NCBI RefSeq assembly: GCF_000725805.1
Contig: NZ_JOFT01000017.1
Coordinates: 124,001 to 188,000, forward strand
Length of the DNA: 64,000 bases
Reading direction: 5' to 3'
From: Streptomyces xanthophaeus
GTDB taxonomy: Bacteria > Actinomycetota > Actinomycetes > Streptomycetales > Streptomycetaceae
How positions within the stretch are numbered: the first letter of the stretch is position 1; every line of letters begins with the position of its first letter. Position numbers and translations under genes: made by a program. The notes beneath the pieces were generated by a model that did not search any database, had not been told where the DNA came from, and saw only the letters and a list, made by a program, of their open reading frames with translations. Positions 1-9,613 of this stretch are shown piece by piece.

Positions 1-120
1 CGGTCGTTCCCGCTCACCGCTGCGGGGCAGTCCCGGATTCCCACCGGGTTCCCTCTTACGACGCATCCCGCCTGGCGGACGGGGGCGAACCAGCTGCTCG
101 GGCCACCCTAGAGCGTCCGG
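1..120 (-). promoter_or_regulatory. Cobalamin riboswitch, 5' part, cut by window edge
   Basis: Read on the minus strand, this stretch carries the conserved cobalamin-aptamer core: GGGAACCCGGTGGGAATCC, then ACTGCCCCGCAGCGGTGAGC (about positions 51 down to 12). The aptamer continues beyond position 1, so the 3' half and the controlled gene are outside the window. From general knowledge, aptamers with this core sit ahead of ribonucleotide reductase, methionine synthase or B12 transport genes in Streptomyces. Which one applies here cannot be seen. Confidence 0.8.
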
Positions 121-240
121 CCGGAATGCGAGAAGAGTCGGCCGCGACCGGGCAGCCGTAGCCGCCCGGCGCGGGACCACGGCTCACCCGCCGGGCCGTG
201 CCCGGGACGCTCGGGTGGGGGCACCCGCCAGGGGGCGGCC

Positions 241-903
241 TCAGACCCGGCGCCTGGCCGCCGCCAGGGCGTCCTTGACCTCCTGCGTCACGCGCGCCGC
301 GTCCTCGGGGCGGTGCACCACGTCGGTGTGGTTCATGTCGACGACGAGGACCTCGCTGGCCGAGTAGTGCTTGTGCACCCAGTCGTCGTAGCCGGACCAC
401 AGCGTCCGGTAGTACTCGACGAGGCTCTCGTCCTGCTCGAAATCGCGGCCCCGCAGCCCGATGCGGTGCAGCACCGTCTCGAAGTCCGCCTTGAGGTAGA
501 CCATGAGATCGGGCGCCTTGCGGTACGGCAGGCCGTCGATCTCGCGCATCATCTCGCCCAGCAGTCCCTCGTACACCCGCATCTCGAGGGAGCTGATCCG
601 GCCCAGGTCGTGATTGATCTTGGCGAAGTACCAGTCCTCGTAGATGGACCGGTCGAGGACGTTGTCGCCCTGCTTGTACGCCTCCTTGATCGCGGCGAAC
701 CGCGTCTGGAGGAAGTAGAGCTGGAGGAGGAAGGGGTAGCGCTTCGCCTGGATCTCCTCGGGGCTCGCCGTGTAGAAGAGCGGAAGGATCGGGTTGTCTT
801 CCACGCTCTCGTAGAAGACCGTGCTGCCCAGCTCCTTAACGAGCAGCTCGGCCACGCTCGTCTTGCCGATTCCGATCATGCCTCCGACGCAGATCACTGG
901 CAT
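241..903 (-). CDS. Deoxynucleoside kinase (dNK family)
   Basis: This 220-aa protein should phosphorylate deoxynucleosides in the cytoplasmic nucleotide-salvage pathway. The P-loop GMIGIGKT is at about residues 8-15. The substrate and catalytic motif DRSIYED lies near residue 75, and an arginine-rich lid (RIGLRGRDFEQDE) lies in the C-terminal half, all typical of the deoxyadenosine/deoxyguanosine kinase family, whose members are 200-240 aa. The frame is open upstream, but I chose the ATG at 903 because AGGGAG lies just ahead of it and the family similarity begins exactly there. It is a lone gene on the minus strand, 338 bp from its upstream neighbour. Substrate preference cannot be read from the sequence. 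Confidence 0.88.
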   Translation of the reverse strand: MPVICVGGMIGIGKTSVAELLVKELGSTVFYESVEDNPILPLFYTASPEEIQAKRYPFLLQLYFLQTRFAAIKEAYKQGDNVLDRSIYEDWYFAKINHDLGRISSLEMRVYEGLLGEMMREIDGLPYRKAPDLMVYLKADFETVLHRIGLRGRDFEQDESLVEYYRTLWSGYDDWVHKHYSASEVLVVDMNHTDVVHRPEDAARVTQEVKDALAAARRRV

Positions 904-1235
904 CCCTCGCTTCTCCCTGGGGGTCTTCTGTTCGCGTACGGGCGGGCTGGGCACCCCACACCGCATGGACGCGTGTCGGCGGTCACTCGATTCCCCAAGA
1001 TCCTCATGATCAGCGTCATCCGGGTCCCCGTCCGGACCGGGGCACCGACGTACGCCGCGCTCCTCGACCGGCCGGACGGTCCGTTCCGCAGGAGCCGCGG
1101 TCACCGCGACGAGCCACCGCTCCGCGGCCGCCTTGAAGCATAAATGACGACGCGACCCACCCTGGCCAGAGCGCCGGCGCCCAGCCCGCGGCCGCGGCCC
1201 GTCAACTCCACGGCTACGAGGCGCCGCCCGGCCGT
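904..1235. other. Intergenic region, no gene seen
   Basis: This 332-bp gap lies upstream of the deoxynucleoside kinase and downstream of the membrane-protein gene. Open frames cross it in several phases but none has codon bias or family similarity. It presumably holds the kinase promoter; I could not identify a convincing -35/-10 pair. Confidence 0.5.
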
Positions 1236-1979
1236 CTACGCGAAATCCCCCCACACGGCGGCCGCGCCCGCCGTGGGGCCGGCCGTGGCGTCGATGCGGT
1301 ACGTGTCGTCCTTCGCATCGCGTCCGCCGACGGCGTGGTCGTACTGGCCGGCGAAGACGTGCTCGCCGGGCGGGACGGTCCTGCCGGGTTTGAGGGTCCA
1401 CCGGTAGACGAGGAAGCCGCCTTCCCGGCGGGCGGAGAGGTCGAAGTCCGCGGCGGGGCGGGTCCGCCAGCTCCCGGTGTCCTCCACCCCCTCGGTGAGG
1501 GCGATGCGCAGCTCGACGACGAGTGCGGTGAGCGGCTGCCCCGCCTTGAGGGTGACGTTGCTCTGCGCCCAGTAGGCGTTGCTGTGGGGGTCGACCGAGC
1601 CGTCGCTCCACAGGGGACCGTCCTCGGTCCGGCTTCCCTGCATCGGCGGCGCCGAGGGGCCTGGGGCGGACGGCGCGGACGACGTCGACGGGGCCACGGC
1701 CGCGGCCGGCGGATCGTGCGGCGGGTCCGGGGTGTGCACGACGGCGACCACCGCGAGGGCGCTCACCGCCAGGGTCCCGGCGGTGGCCAGGCTCGCGAGG
1801 AGGGTCTTCGGCCAGGACAGGGGGCGAGTACGGGCACGGGCACGGGCACCGGTGCGCCCGCGGGCGGCGCCCGGGCCGGCCGCTGCCGTGCCGCGCTCGA
1901 CCCGGGCCAGCATGCGGGCCCGGTCGGGCAGGTGGGCCTGCGCGCTCTCGCGCAGCCGGTCGCGCAGTTCGTCGGTCAC
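1236..1979 (-). CDS. One-pass membrane protein paired with SigE-type sigma factor
   Basis: This 247-aa protein has a charged cytoplasmic N-terminus (residues 1-50, with HLPDRARMLARVERG), one membrane segment at about 58-80, a Pro/Ala/Ser linker, and an extracytoplasmic domain of about 140 residues rich in Trp and Tyr. I do not recognise a domain in the outer part. Its GTG start overlaps the stop codon of the sigma factor gene by 4 bp, so the two are translationally coupled. That pairing suggests a membrane regulator or sensor for the sigma factor, as anti-sigma factors often are. However, no ZAS zinc motif (HxxxCxxC) is visible, so an anti-sigma role is inference only. Confidence 0.75.
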   Translation of the reverse strand: MTDELRDRLRESAQAHLPDRARMLARVERGTAAAGPGAARGRTGARARARTRPLSWPKTLLASLATAGTLAVSALAVVAVVHTPDPPHDPPAAAVAPSTSSAPSAPGPSAPPMQGSRTEDGPLWSDGSVDPHSNAYWAQSNVTLKAGQPLTALVVELRIALTEGVEDTGSWRTRPAADFDLSARREGGFLVYRWTLKPGRTVPPGEHVFAGQYDHAVGGRDAKDDTYRIDATAGPTAGAAAVWGDFA

Positions 1980-2503
1980 CGGCTTCCCCTTCCCGCCAGC
2001 TCGTCGGCGGCTCTGCCACCGAGCAGCCGCTGCAGTTCCGCCGTCCCCTTCGAGGTCTGGCTCTTGACCGTACCCACCGATATCCCGAGCGCCTGCGCGG
2101 TGTCCTTCTCCGAGAGGTCGAAGGCGTACCGCAGTACCACGCAGGCCCGTTTGCGGAACGGCAGCCGGTCCAGCGCGGCCCGTACGTCCATGACGGCGGC
2201 CAGGTCCGGGCCGTCGGTGCGCTCCGGGCGGTGCGCCCAGAACAGCAGGACGCGCCGCCGCTCGCGCACCGTGCTCCGGATCCGGCTGCGGGCGAGGTTG
2301 GCGACGACCCCACGGGCGTAGGCCGCTGCGGAGTCGGCGCGGCGGGCCCTGTCCCAGCGGTGCCAGAGCGCGACCATCGCGTCCGCGGCGAGGTCGTCGG
2401 CGGCGTCGGCGTCCCCGGTGAGCAGGTACGCGAGGCGGGAGAGCTCGGCGTGGTGGCGTTCGAAGAACGCGTGGAAGTCCGCGGCCGCCTCGTCTTCGGT
2501 CAT
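1976..2503 (-). CDS. SigE-family ECF RNA polymerase sigma factor
   Basis: This 175-aa ECF sigma factor has region 2 at about residues 10-80 (FHAFFERHHAELSRLAYLLT, then ADDLAADAMVALWHRW) and region 4 at about 110-165 (LDRLPFRKRACVVLRYAFDL, then an HTH with ALGISVGTVKSQ). The organisation and length match the actinobacterial SigE family. The start is the ATG at 2503; the open frame runs further upstream but without sigma-factor similarity. The gene overlaps the downstream membrane-protein gene by GTGA. The regulon and signal are unknown. Confidence 0.88.
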   Translation of the reverse strand: MTEDEAAADFHAFFERHHAELSRLAYLLTGDADAADDLAADAMVALWHRWDRARRADSAAAYARGVVANLARSRIRSTVRERRRVLLFWAHRPERTDGPDLAAVMDVRAALDRLPFRKRACVVLRYAFDLSEKDTAQALGISVGTVKSQTSKGTAELQRLLGGRAADELAGRGSR

Positions 2504-2652
2504 GGCCTCGGTACGGCCTCTCGGTGCGACGGGGGCGGTCTCGGGCAGGTGCCGGAGCGTAGCAGTGCGTTCGGGCGCCCTTCCGGGCGGCCGTTCGGGC
2601 TCCTCGGTTCGCCCGGGCCCGCCTCGTACGGTGGCGGTGGCGGTGGCGCCCA

Positions 2653-4989
2653 TCAGCCCGTGGGGTTCCAGCCGTCGGTGCCCGCCAGGTAGGCGCGGGC
2701 GGTGTGGGCCGCGGCCTGGTCCGGGGTGAGCTGGGGCCGGTTCGCCCCGGTGCCGGCGCCGGGGCCCGTGTTGGCGTACTCGGCGAACCGGGCGGACTTC
2801 CAGGAGAAGCCCCCCATGTCGGTCCACGGCCCCTCGGTCTTCACGGCCGCGGGCAGGCTCGTGTTGCGGATGACCATCTGGCCGACCGCGCTCGCGCCCG
2901 GGTGCCAGGGCCGGCCGAGGTAGTAGGTCCCGGGCCGGGCGGGGCTGCTGATCGTGCTGTCGGTGATGAGGATCCCGTACGGCTTGGCCGCATCGGTGTT
3001 CGGCGCGGCGAGGTATCCGCCCAGTCCCCCGGCCGCGGCGCCCCGGTCGCGCAGGGTGAAGTTGACGTGGTCGTAGACGGCGGTGGCGTTGCCGAAGACG
3101 AAGTCGACGTCCCCCGCGACGAAGCAGTGGCGGAAGTACTGCCGGTACTGGCCGGTGGCCGAGGGGGCCCAGTTGAGGACGGTGTCCTGGTGCCCGATGA
3201 AACGCGAGTTGAGGTACTGCTGGCGGTCGCCGGACGCATTGACCGCCACGGCCTGGGTGTCCTTGACGCCCGGGTGCGCCGACCGCTCCCAGGTGTTCTC
3301 GATCGTGACGCCGGTGACGGTGATGTCGTTCGCCGAGAAGGTCGCGGTGGCACTTCCCGCGGTTCCGTGCGTACCGCCTCCGGGCCTGGGCGTGCCGGAG
3401 GCGTTGTCGTGGGTGATGACGACGTCCTCGGCGTTGCCGGTGGCGCCCTTGAGGGTCAGCCCGTGCTTGGAGGCGGGGACGTTCACCGTCTCCCGGTAGG
3501 TGCCGCGGGCCACGAGGACGGTGTCGCCCGGCGCGGCGGCGTCGACGGCGGCCTGTACGGAACGGTGGGCTGCGGAGCCGTCGGCGGCGACCGTCAGCGT
3601 ACGGCCGCCGGCCGGGCCGGACGGGGCGGGAGCCTTGGCTCCGGGCTCGGTGAGGACGCCGGCGCCCGCCTTCGCCGCCAGCTTCGCCGGCAGCCCTGCG
3701 GCGGGCTCCAGTCCGGCGGTGAGGGTGGGCCGCCAGCCGACGGTGGTCTTGATCTTCTTCCCGGGGTTCGCGGAGTTGTATGCGGCGACGAGGTCCACGG
3801 GGGCCCCGTCGACGAGGTTGCCGCTGCCCTCGACGGCTCCGGTGCCGTCACCGCTGAGCAGTTGGGAGGTCTTGCGGTCGGGGGAGAGCTTCCAGTGGTT
3901 GTTCTGCGCGACGACCTGGGCGCCTGCGCGGGAGTTGATGCTGTAGCTGTGCGCGTAGCCCGCCGACGCCGTGGTGTCGTAGTGGTTGTCGTAGAGGTGG
4001 ATCCGGCCCACCCGGGCGAGGGGGGCGCGCTGGACGACGCCCTGGAAGACGTTGTGGTGGAGGGTCACCCGCAGTTTGGTGTCCTGGTCGCTGCTGCCGA
4101 TCAGCATGGTCTTGTCGTGGTTGCTGAACCTGTTGTACCCGACGGTGACCAGGTCGGATGCGTGGGTGATGTCGAGGGCGCCGTCGTGGACCTGGTACGG
4201 GCGGCCGAAGCGGACCGGATTGCCGGAGTCCGGGTGCGGGGCGTCGGAGAAGGTGTTGTGGTCGACCCAGACGTGGGTGGCGCCGCGCAGGCTGACGGCG
4301 TCGTAGGCGGAGTTCCAGTTGCCGGTGGAGCCGTCGGTCGGGTCCCACTGCGGGAAGCAGTCCCGGACGTCGGTGAGCGACAGGTTCCGGATGATCACGT
4401 CGTCGGCGTTCTTCACCACCAGGCTGCCGCCGGTGATGCCCGCTCCGGTACCGGGTACGCCGATGACGGTCGTCTTCGCGGGCACCGTGAACACCATGCG
4501 GGCGGCCTGCCTGGCCTGGGCCGCCCTGCGGGCGTCCTCCTGGGTGCCGGACGGCACCTTGGTCCGCCCCCAGACGGCGGGGTCGTAGGCCTTGAGGTAG
4601 GAGTCGAGCGAGTAGCCGGTGCCCGCGGCGTGGTCGGCGCAGCTCTGCGGCTTCCCGCTGTCGTCGGTGTTCGCGTCGATCAGGCCCTTGATCCGGACGA
4701 TCCGCGGGGCGCCGGCCGGGCCCGCGGCCAGGGCTCTCGCCAGCTCGGCGCGGGTGGAGACGGTGAAGACGCGGGCTGCGGCCGCGTCCCGGCCGCCGGT
4801 TGTGCCGGAGCCGCTCGCGGCCCAGCCGTCCCGGGCGGGCAGTACGCCGTGGGCGAGGTCGGCGGGTGCCACGGCATCGGCCTTCACGACCAGCGGCACG
4901 GCTCCCAGGCCGGCGGCGGCCACGGCGGCCGCCGCGACCAGGGCGAGCCTTCGGCGTCCGGTCGGACGGCGGTGGGGGGAAGGGGACAT
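2653..4989 (-). CDS. Secreted pectate lyase (PL1)-pectinesterase (CE8) fusion
   Basis: This 778-aa exported enzyme should both demethylesterify pectin and cleave polygalacturonate. It starts at the ATG at 4989, where AAGGAG lies 9 nt upstream; a further ATG 36 bp upstream has no such site. A signal peptide covers about residues 1-38. The PL1 parallel beta-helix is at about 75-425, with the WVDHNTF motif (241-247) and RAPLAR (321-326) that holds the catalytic arginine. An Ala/Pro-rich linker follows (about 430-462). The CE8 domain spans 463-778, with GHQDT (599-603), DVDFVFGNA (627-635, catalytic Asp629) and LGRPW (691-695). Both sets of catalytic residues look intact. It is divergent from the amidohydrolase gene. 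No carbohydrate-binding module is seen. Confidence 0.93.
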   Translation of the reverse strand: MSPSPHRRPTGRRRLALVAAAAVAAAGLGAVPLVVKADAVAPADLAHGVLPARDGWAASGSGTTGGRDAAAARVFTVSTRAELARALAAGPAGAPRIVRIKGLIDANTDDSGKPQSCADHAAGTGYSLDSYLKAYDPAVWGRTKVPSGTQEDARRAAQARQAARMVFTVPAKTTVIGVPGTGAGITGGSLVVKNADDVIIRNLSLTDVRDCFPQWDPTDGSTGNWNSAYDAVSLRGATHVWVDHNTFSDAPHPDSGNPVRFGRPYQVHDGALDITHASDLVTVGYNRFSNHDKTMLIGSSDQDTKLRVTLHHNVFQGVVQRAPLARVGRIHLYDNHYDTTASAGYAHSYSINSRAGAQVVAQNNHWKLSPDRKTSQLLSGDGTGAVEGSGNLVDGAPVDLVAAYNSANPGKKIKTTVGWRPTLTAGLEPAAGLPAKLAAKAGAGVLTEPGAKAPAPSGPAGGRTLTVAADGSAAHRSVQAAVDAAAPGDTVLVARGTYRETVNVPASKHGLTLKGATGNAEDVVITHDNASGTPRPGGGTHGTAGSATATFSANDITVTGVTIENTWERSAHPGVKDTQAVAVNASGDRQQYLNSRFIGHQDTVLNWAPSATGQYRQYFRHCFVAGDVDFVFGNATAVYDHVNFTLRDRGAAAGGLGGYLAAPNTDAAKPYGILITDSTISSPARPGTYYLGRPWHPGASAVGQMVIRNTSLPAAVKTEGPWTDMGGFSWKSARFAEYANTGPGAGTGANRPQLTPDQAAAHTARAYLAGTDGWNPTG

Positions 4990-5252
4990 GGGCGGCGGCT
5001 CCTTGGGGTGCGGTGCACTGTTCACCCGTCAGTTGCCGCCGGAGCCCGAAAGGTTGCCGGGCCCGCCCAGGAAGTTCCTCCACGCTGCCGGAGGAGGCGC
5101 AGCGGACGCGAATTCCACAAAATGTTGACGCACCTCTATCGGAACTGCCATCGCCCGATGGACGATTCAGGTAGCCTGCCCGCCTTCACCTGGCGTCCCG
5201 CCGGTGCGCGGAAGGCCGATCCCGTCCCGCGTTCGTTGGGAGGCCACACGAC

Positions 5253-6698
5253 ATGAACCCGCTCAGTGAGTGTCCAGGCTCCGCCTCGATCCCCTTACCG
5301 CCGACAACAGCAGGGCCCAGCCGTCGCGGCGTACTGGCCGGCCTGGGAATGGCCGCAACGGGGCCGCTCGTCCTGGGTGCCGGGAGACCCCGGCCGCACG
5401 GCGGTACGCCGACGGGGCGGCCCGTCGTCGTCAGGAACGCCGCACTCGTCCTCACCATGGATCCCTCCCTCGGTGACGGCCCCCTCGGTGCGGTCGAGCA
5501 CGCGGACGTCCTCATGCGCGACGGCGCCGTCGCGGCCGTGGGCCGGCGGCTGCCGGCACCGCCCGGAACCCAGGTGATCGATGCCGCCGGCAAGCTGGTG
5601 ATGCCGGGGTTCGTCGACATCCACACCCACCTGTGGCAGTCGTCGATGCGGGGCGGCTGCGCGGACCGGGACCTCTTCGGATGGCTGGCCGACTGCAACC
5701 GGGCGACGTTCTCCCGCATCACACCGGCGGACATGTACCGCTTCGTGCGCCTCGGCGCCCTGGACTCCGTGCAGTCCGGCGTGACCACGCTCGTGGACTG
5801 GGTGGACGCCCTCCCCTACGACACGACGGTCCAGTACGTACGGGCCCTGACCGACACCGGGGTGCGCTTCACCTACGCGATGTTCCAGGCCGAGCGGGAA
5901 GCCGCGCTGATCGCCCGGACGAAGAAGGAGCTCATCGACCCGGCCCCTCTCGCCTCGGCGCAGGTCGCCACCCACGCGGCCCGGGCCATCAGCGCTCTCA
6001 ACCGGCTGCACTGGGACATCGCCCAGGACCTCGGGGTCATGCTCAACAGCCACGTCCTCGAACGCACCGAGCAGCGTGGGGACGACCCGATCGGCACCCT
6101 CACCGACATCGGCGCGATGGGTCCGCGCCTGCTGATGAACCACGCGATCCACCTCACCGACGACGAGGTCTCCGCGATCGCCGCGCAGGACGTACGGGTC
6201 GCGCACTGCCCGCTCAGCAACATGCGCCTCGCCTCGGGCGTCATGCGGCTGCCGGACCTCGGCCGGCGCGGCGTCAAGACCGGGCTCGGGCAGGACGGCG
6301 GCACCAACGACAGCTCCGACTTCTTCGCCCTCATGAAGACGGCCGTCGGTCTCCAGCGTTCCCGCGCACTGGAGACCTCGGTGTTCCCCCAGGTCCACGA
6401 CGTCCTGCGGCTCGCCACGCTCGGCGGCGCCGAAGCGATCGGCATGGCCGACACGGTGGGATCCCTGACACCCGGCAAACGCGCCGACGTCATCGTGATC
6501 GACCCCGCCGCGCTCAACTTCGCGCCGCGCTTCGACTGGGTGAACCAGATCGTCTTCAACGGCCGGCCGGAGAACGTGCACGCGGTCTTCGTCGACGGCC
6601 GCCCCCTCAAGCTGGGCGGCCGCCTCGTCGACATCGACCCCGAGCGCGTCGTACGGGAGGCGGAGAGCGCAGCCACGCGCCTGCGGGCGGCCTCCTGA
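5253..6698 (+). CDS. Exported amidohydrolase-superfamily protein
   Basis: This 481-aa metal-dependent hydrolase is of the cytosine deaminase/chlorohydrolase type. A Tat-like signal ([20 protein letters not shown], about 23-42) precedes the catalytic barrel. Metal ligands visible are His124 and His126 in DIHTH, a later NSH histidine, the NHAIHL histidine, and the aspartate in [10 protein letters not shown]. The C-terminal [13 protein letters not shown] strand is typical of the family. The start is the ATG at 5253, with GGGAGG upstream. Codon 15 (5295-5297) is TTA, so translation may depend on the bldA leucyl tRNA. It is divergent from the pectinolytic gene. The substrate is unknown; amino-heterocycles or amides are possible. 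Confidence 0.88.
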   Translation: MNPLSECPGSASIPLPPTTAGPSRRGVLAGLGMAATGPLVLGAGRPRPHGGTPTGRPVVVRNAALVLTMDPSLGDGPLGAVEHADVLMRDGAVAAVGRRLPAPPGTQVIDAAGKLVMPGFVDIHTHLWQSSMRGGCADRDLFGWLADCNRATFSRITPADMYRFVRLGALDSVQSGVTTLVDWVDALPYDTTVQYVRALTDTGVRFTYAMFQAEREAALIARTKKELIDPAPLASAQVATHAARAISALNRLHWDIAQDLGVMLNSHVLERTEQRGDDPIGTLTDIGAMGPRLLMNHAIHLTDDEVSAIAAQDVRVAHCPLSNMRLASGVMRLPDLGRRGVKTGLGQDGGTNDSSDFFALMKTAVGLQRSRALETSVFPQVHDVLRLATLGGAEAIGMADTVGSLTPGKRADVIVIDPAALNFAPRFDWVNQIVFNGRPENVHAVFVDGRPLKLGGRLVDIDPERVVREAESAATRLRAAS

Positions 6699-6708
6699 GC
6701 CCGGTGCC

Positions 6709-9612
6709 TCAGCCGGTCCCCCGCCGTAGCTGACGGCGGACCAGGTCGTGGAACGGACCGGCCGTGTCGGAGAGCAGCGCCGCGGGCGGGCCCTGCTGGA
6801 CGATGCGGCCGTCCGCCATGACGATCACCCGGTCGGCGTCCATCACCGTGGACAGCCGGTGGGCGATCACGATGCGGGTCACGTGCAGGGAGCGGGTGGA
6901 TTCGATGACCACGCGCTGGGCCTCGTTGTCCAGCGCGCTGGTGGCCTCGTCGAGGAACAGGACGCGCGGCTTGCGGATGAGGGCCTGGGCGATCATCAGC
7001 CGCTGGCGCTGGCCACCGGACACGGTGCCGCCGCCCTCGGACAGCATGGTGTGCATGCCCATCGGCATGGCCTTGATGTCCTCGGCCAGGCCCGCCATCG
7101 CAGCGGCCTCCCACGCCTCCTCCAGCGAGAACACCCCGGCGCCGCAGATGCATTCGAGGATCGAGCCGGTGAAGGGCTGGGCGTTCTGCAGGACGACACC
7201 GCACTGGCGGCGCACGGCCGCCTGGTCGAGGGCCGCCAGGTCCTGGCCGTCGTACAGCACGCTGCCTTCGGAGGGCTTGTCGAGGCCGATGAGCAGTCGC
7301 AGCAGGGTCGACTTGCCGCAGCCGCTGGCGCCGACGATCGCGACGAACTCGCCCTGCCGGACCTGGAGGCCGATGTCGTCCAGGACCAGCGGGCCGTCCT
7401 CGCTGTAGCGGTAGGACAGGTTCCTGGCCTCGACGGCGCCGGTCAGCTCGCCGGGCCGGGTGCTGGAACGGGCCACCTCGGGGGCCTCCCGCAGGAGCGG
7501 CACGACCTGCTCGAACATCGGCAGCACCGAGGCGGCCGAGATGAGCACGCCGGTCAGCTGCGTGACCGAGGACAGCATCATCGTCAGTGCGGTGCTGAAG
7601 GTCAGGAACTCTCCGGCGGACATGACGTCACGGGCCGGTCCGGCCAGCAGCACGAACATGATCAGCGTGCACAGCGGCAGGTGGACGGCGCCCAGCACCG
7701 TGGTGACGTTCTGGATCCGGCCGATGCTCTGCTGGAGATCGCGGGTACGGGCGAACTCCCGCGCCCAGGCGGCGTAGGCGAAGCTCTCGGCCGCGGCCAC
7801 GCGCAGTTTGGACAGCCCGCGCAGGGTCTGGAAGGCCTGGTTGTCGAGCTGGTTGCCGAGTCTGACCAGCCGGCGCTGGTAGCGCAGCTGCCACAGCCCG
7901 AGGCCGAGGAAGACGGCCGCGATGACGACCAGCATGGCGACGGCGGCCATGGCCAGCGGGACGCTGTGGACGAGCAGCAGGACGAGGTTCATCGTGCCCA
8001 TGGCGCCCGCCTGCACGCAGACCGGGCCGATGCCGGACAGCACGCGGCGGATGGCGCTGATGCCCATGGCCGCACCGGCCAGTTCCCCGGTGGAGCGGCC
8101 GGCGAAGAACTTCGTCGGCAGCCGCAGCAGCCGGTCCCATACGGCGGGTTGCAAGGTGGCCTCGATACGGCCCTCCATGCGCAGGATGGAGACGTTCTGC
8201 ATCAGCATGAAGGCGGCCGAGACGACGCCGGTCGTGATGAGTGCCAGGGCCGTCTGCACGATGAGACCGGTCTCGGCGTCCGGTACGAACCGGCCGAGCA
8301 CCTGGCCGGTGGCGATGGGCACCAGGGCGCCCAGGCACACCGCGACCAGCCCGCCCAGGATGATGCTGCGCAGCTCGGGGAGGGTGCCGCGGAGGCTGAA
8401 GCGCAGCAGTGCCGGCAGGCCCACCCGCCCGTCGGGGAGCGGGCGGTAGAACATGACGGCGGCCGGTTCGAAGGCGGCCGCGTTGCCCTTGCCGATGCGT
8501 TCGCGGGTGCCGGTGGCGGGGTCGGCCGCCTCGTAGCGGCCGCGGCGCCACAGCAGGGCGACCGGCGTCCCGTCCTTCTCGCGCCGGCCCACCAGGGGGC
8601 CGCTGTTCTCCCGCCACCAGGTGCCGGTGAGTGCGACCGTGCGGGTGCGGATCCGCGAGGCGAGCGCGATGCGCTCGACGGGGTCCCGCCGCTCGGCAGC
8701 GGTACTCGCCTCGCCCGGTTCGGTCAGGGTGATGCGGGCCTCGTGGGCGACGAGGCGGCACGCGGCGAAGGTCGCGTCGGTGCCCGCGCCCCGGTGGTCG
8801 CGTCCGCCGGAGCGGTCGATGGAGGCCAGCAGCGCCCGGTCGGCCTGGGTACGTGCGCACCGGCCGGCCTCGATACCGGCTGCCGTGCGGTCCTCGTGGG
8901 CGCGTTCGAGCTGCTCGATCCAGCGGTCCAGGGCGTACAGGAGCCGGTACTGCTGGTCGACCATGCCCTGCCACACGGCCGCGTCGACCAGGAGGGTGCC
9001 CACCGCCTCCGCCTCGTAGGCGGCTCCGTACTGCACGGCGCCGGGGGCGGTCTGCATCCACAGGATGTCCTCGTCGGCTCCGCCCTGCGCGGTGGTGGCG
9101 CGGCCGTCCAGGGGTGCCTGGTAGAGCACGCGCAGGCCCCGGCCGATGCCGCGCGCGAACGCGTCGTCGAGAGGGCTCGGTGGCGCGGCGGGGGCTCCGT
9201 ACGCCCCTGGGGCGGCCTGGCCGTCCCACCACTGCCGGCCGGGGGCCCCGTACTCCGGGCCGGGCAGTTCCCGCAGCTCGATGCGGCGCAGCAGGCATCC
9301 TTGCAGGGGGCGGCCGACCAGGGTGTGTTCCGGGCCCTCGGCCGGGCCCAGCAGGAGCGTGCCCGGCCCCAGCCGGCCCAGGAAGTGCCAGTGCCCGGCC
9401 TGCGCGGCGTCGACGGCGAAGAGGTCCAGCTCGCCGTGGACGACGAGCCACAGCACGAGCGGGCCCTCCAGCGCCAGGCTGCGCAGGCCCGTGCAGTCGA
9501 CGGGCGAGCCGAGTCCGCCGAGGGCCGCGACGACCGCGTCGACGCCCTGGGCCGGGGCAGGGGCCGGGTGTGCGGGGGGAGCCGTGGCCTGGACCTGGTG
9601 CGGGTACGTCAC
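6709..9612 (-). CDS. NHLM bacteriocin-system ABC transporter, ATP-binding protein
   Basis: This 967-aa exporter subunit matches the second ABC protein of NHLM peptide-export systems: a long soluble N-terminal region (about 1-400) with no peptidase motif, a six-helix membrane domain (about 405-700) and a nucleotide-binding domain. The latter has Walker A GASGCGKST, signature SGGQRQR, Walker B RVLFLDEATSALD and the IAHRLS switch histidine. The GTG start at 9612 lies 1 nt after the stop of the peptidase-ABC gene, so the genes are co-translated. It probably pairs with the C39-ABC protein to form the export channel for the precursor encoded at 12796-13035. Confidence 0.92.
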   Translation of the reverse strand: MTYPHQVQATAPPAHPAPAPAQGVDAVVAALGGLGSPVDCTGLRSLALEGPLVLWLVVHGELDLFAVDAAQAGHWHFLGRLGPGTLLLGPAEGPEHTLVGRPLQGCLLRRIELRELPGPEYGAPGRQWWDGQAAPGAYGAPAAPPSPLDDAFARGIGRGLRVLYQAPLDGRATTAQGGADEDILWMQTAPGAVQYGAAYEAEAVGTLLVDAAVWQGMVDQQYRLLYALDRWIEQLERAHEDRTAAGIEAGRCARTQADRALLASIDRSGGRDHRGAGTDATFAACRLVAHEARITLTEPGEASTAAERRDPVERIALASRIRTRTVALTGTWWRENSGPLVGRREKDGTPVALLWRRGRYEAADPATGTRERIGKGNAAAFEPAAVMFYRPLPDGRVGLPALLRFSLRGTLPELRSIILGGLVAVCLGALVPIATGQVLGRFVPDAETGLIVQTALALITTGVVSAAFMLMQNVSILRMEGRIEATLQPAVWDRLLRLPTKFFAGRSTGELAGAAMGISAIRRVLSGIGPVCVQAGAMGTMNLVLLLVHSVPLAMAAVAMLVVIAAVFLGLGLWQLRYQRRLVRLGNQLDNQAFQTLRGLSKLRVAAAESFAYAAWAREFARTRDLQQSIGRIQNVTTVLGAVHLPLCTLIMFVLLAGPARDVMSAGEFLTFSTALTMMLSSVTQLTGVLISAASVLPMFEQVVPLLREAPEVARSSTRPGELTGAVEARNLSYRYSEDGPLVLDDIGLQVRQGEFVAIVGASGCGKSTLLRLLIGLDKPSEGSVLYDGQDLAALDQAAVRRQCGVVLQNAQPFTGSILECICGAGVFSLEEAWEAAAMAGLAEDIKAMPMGMHTMLSEGGGTVSGGQRQRLMIAQALIRKPRVLFLDEATSALDNEAQRVVIESTRSLHVTRIVIAHRLSTVMDADRVIVMADGRIVQQGPPAALLSDTAGPFHDLVRRQLRRGTG

Positions 9613-9613
9613 C

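Noticed and set aside
2704..5256. Very long plus-strand open frame opposite the pectinolytic gene
   Set aside because: It is a shadow frame produced by high GC; the minus frame has catalytic motifs and a signal peptide, while this one is Gly/Val/Arg-rich noise.
6721..6739. Short CCGCCGT/ACGGCGG hairpin at the end of the NHLM ABC gene
   Set aside because: It lies inside the coding end and is only 7 bp, so it is too weak to call as a terminator.
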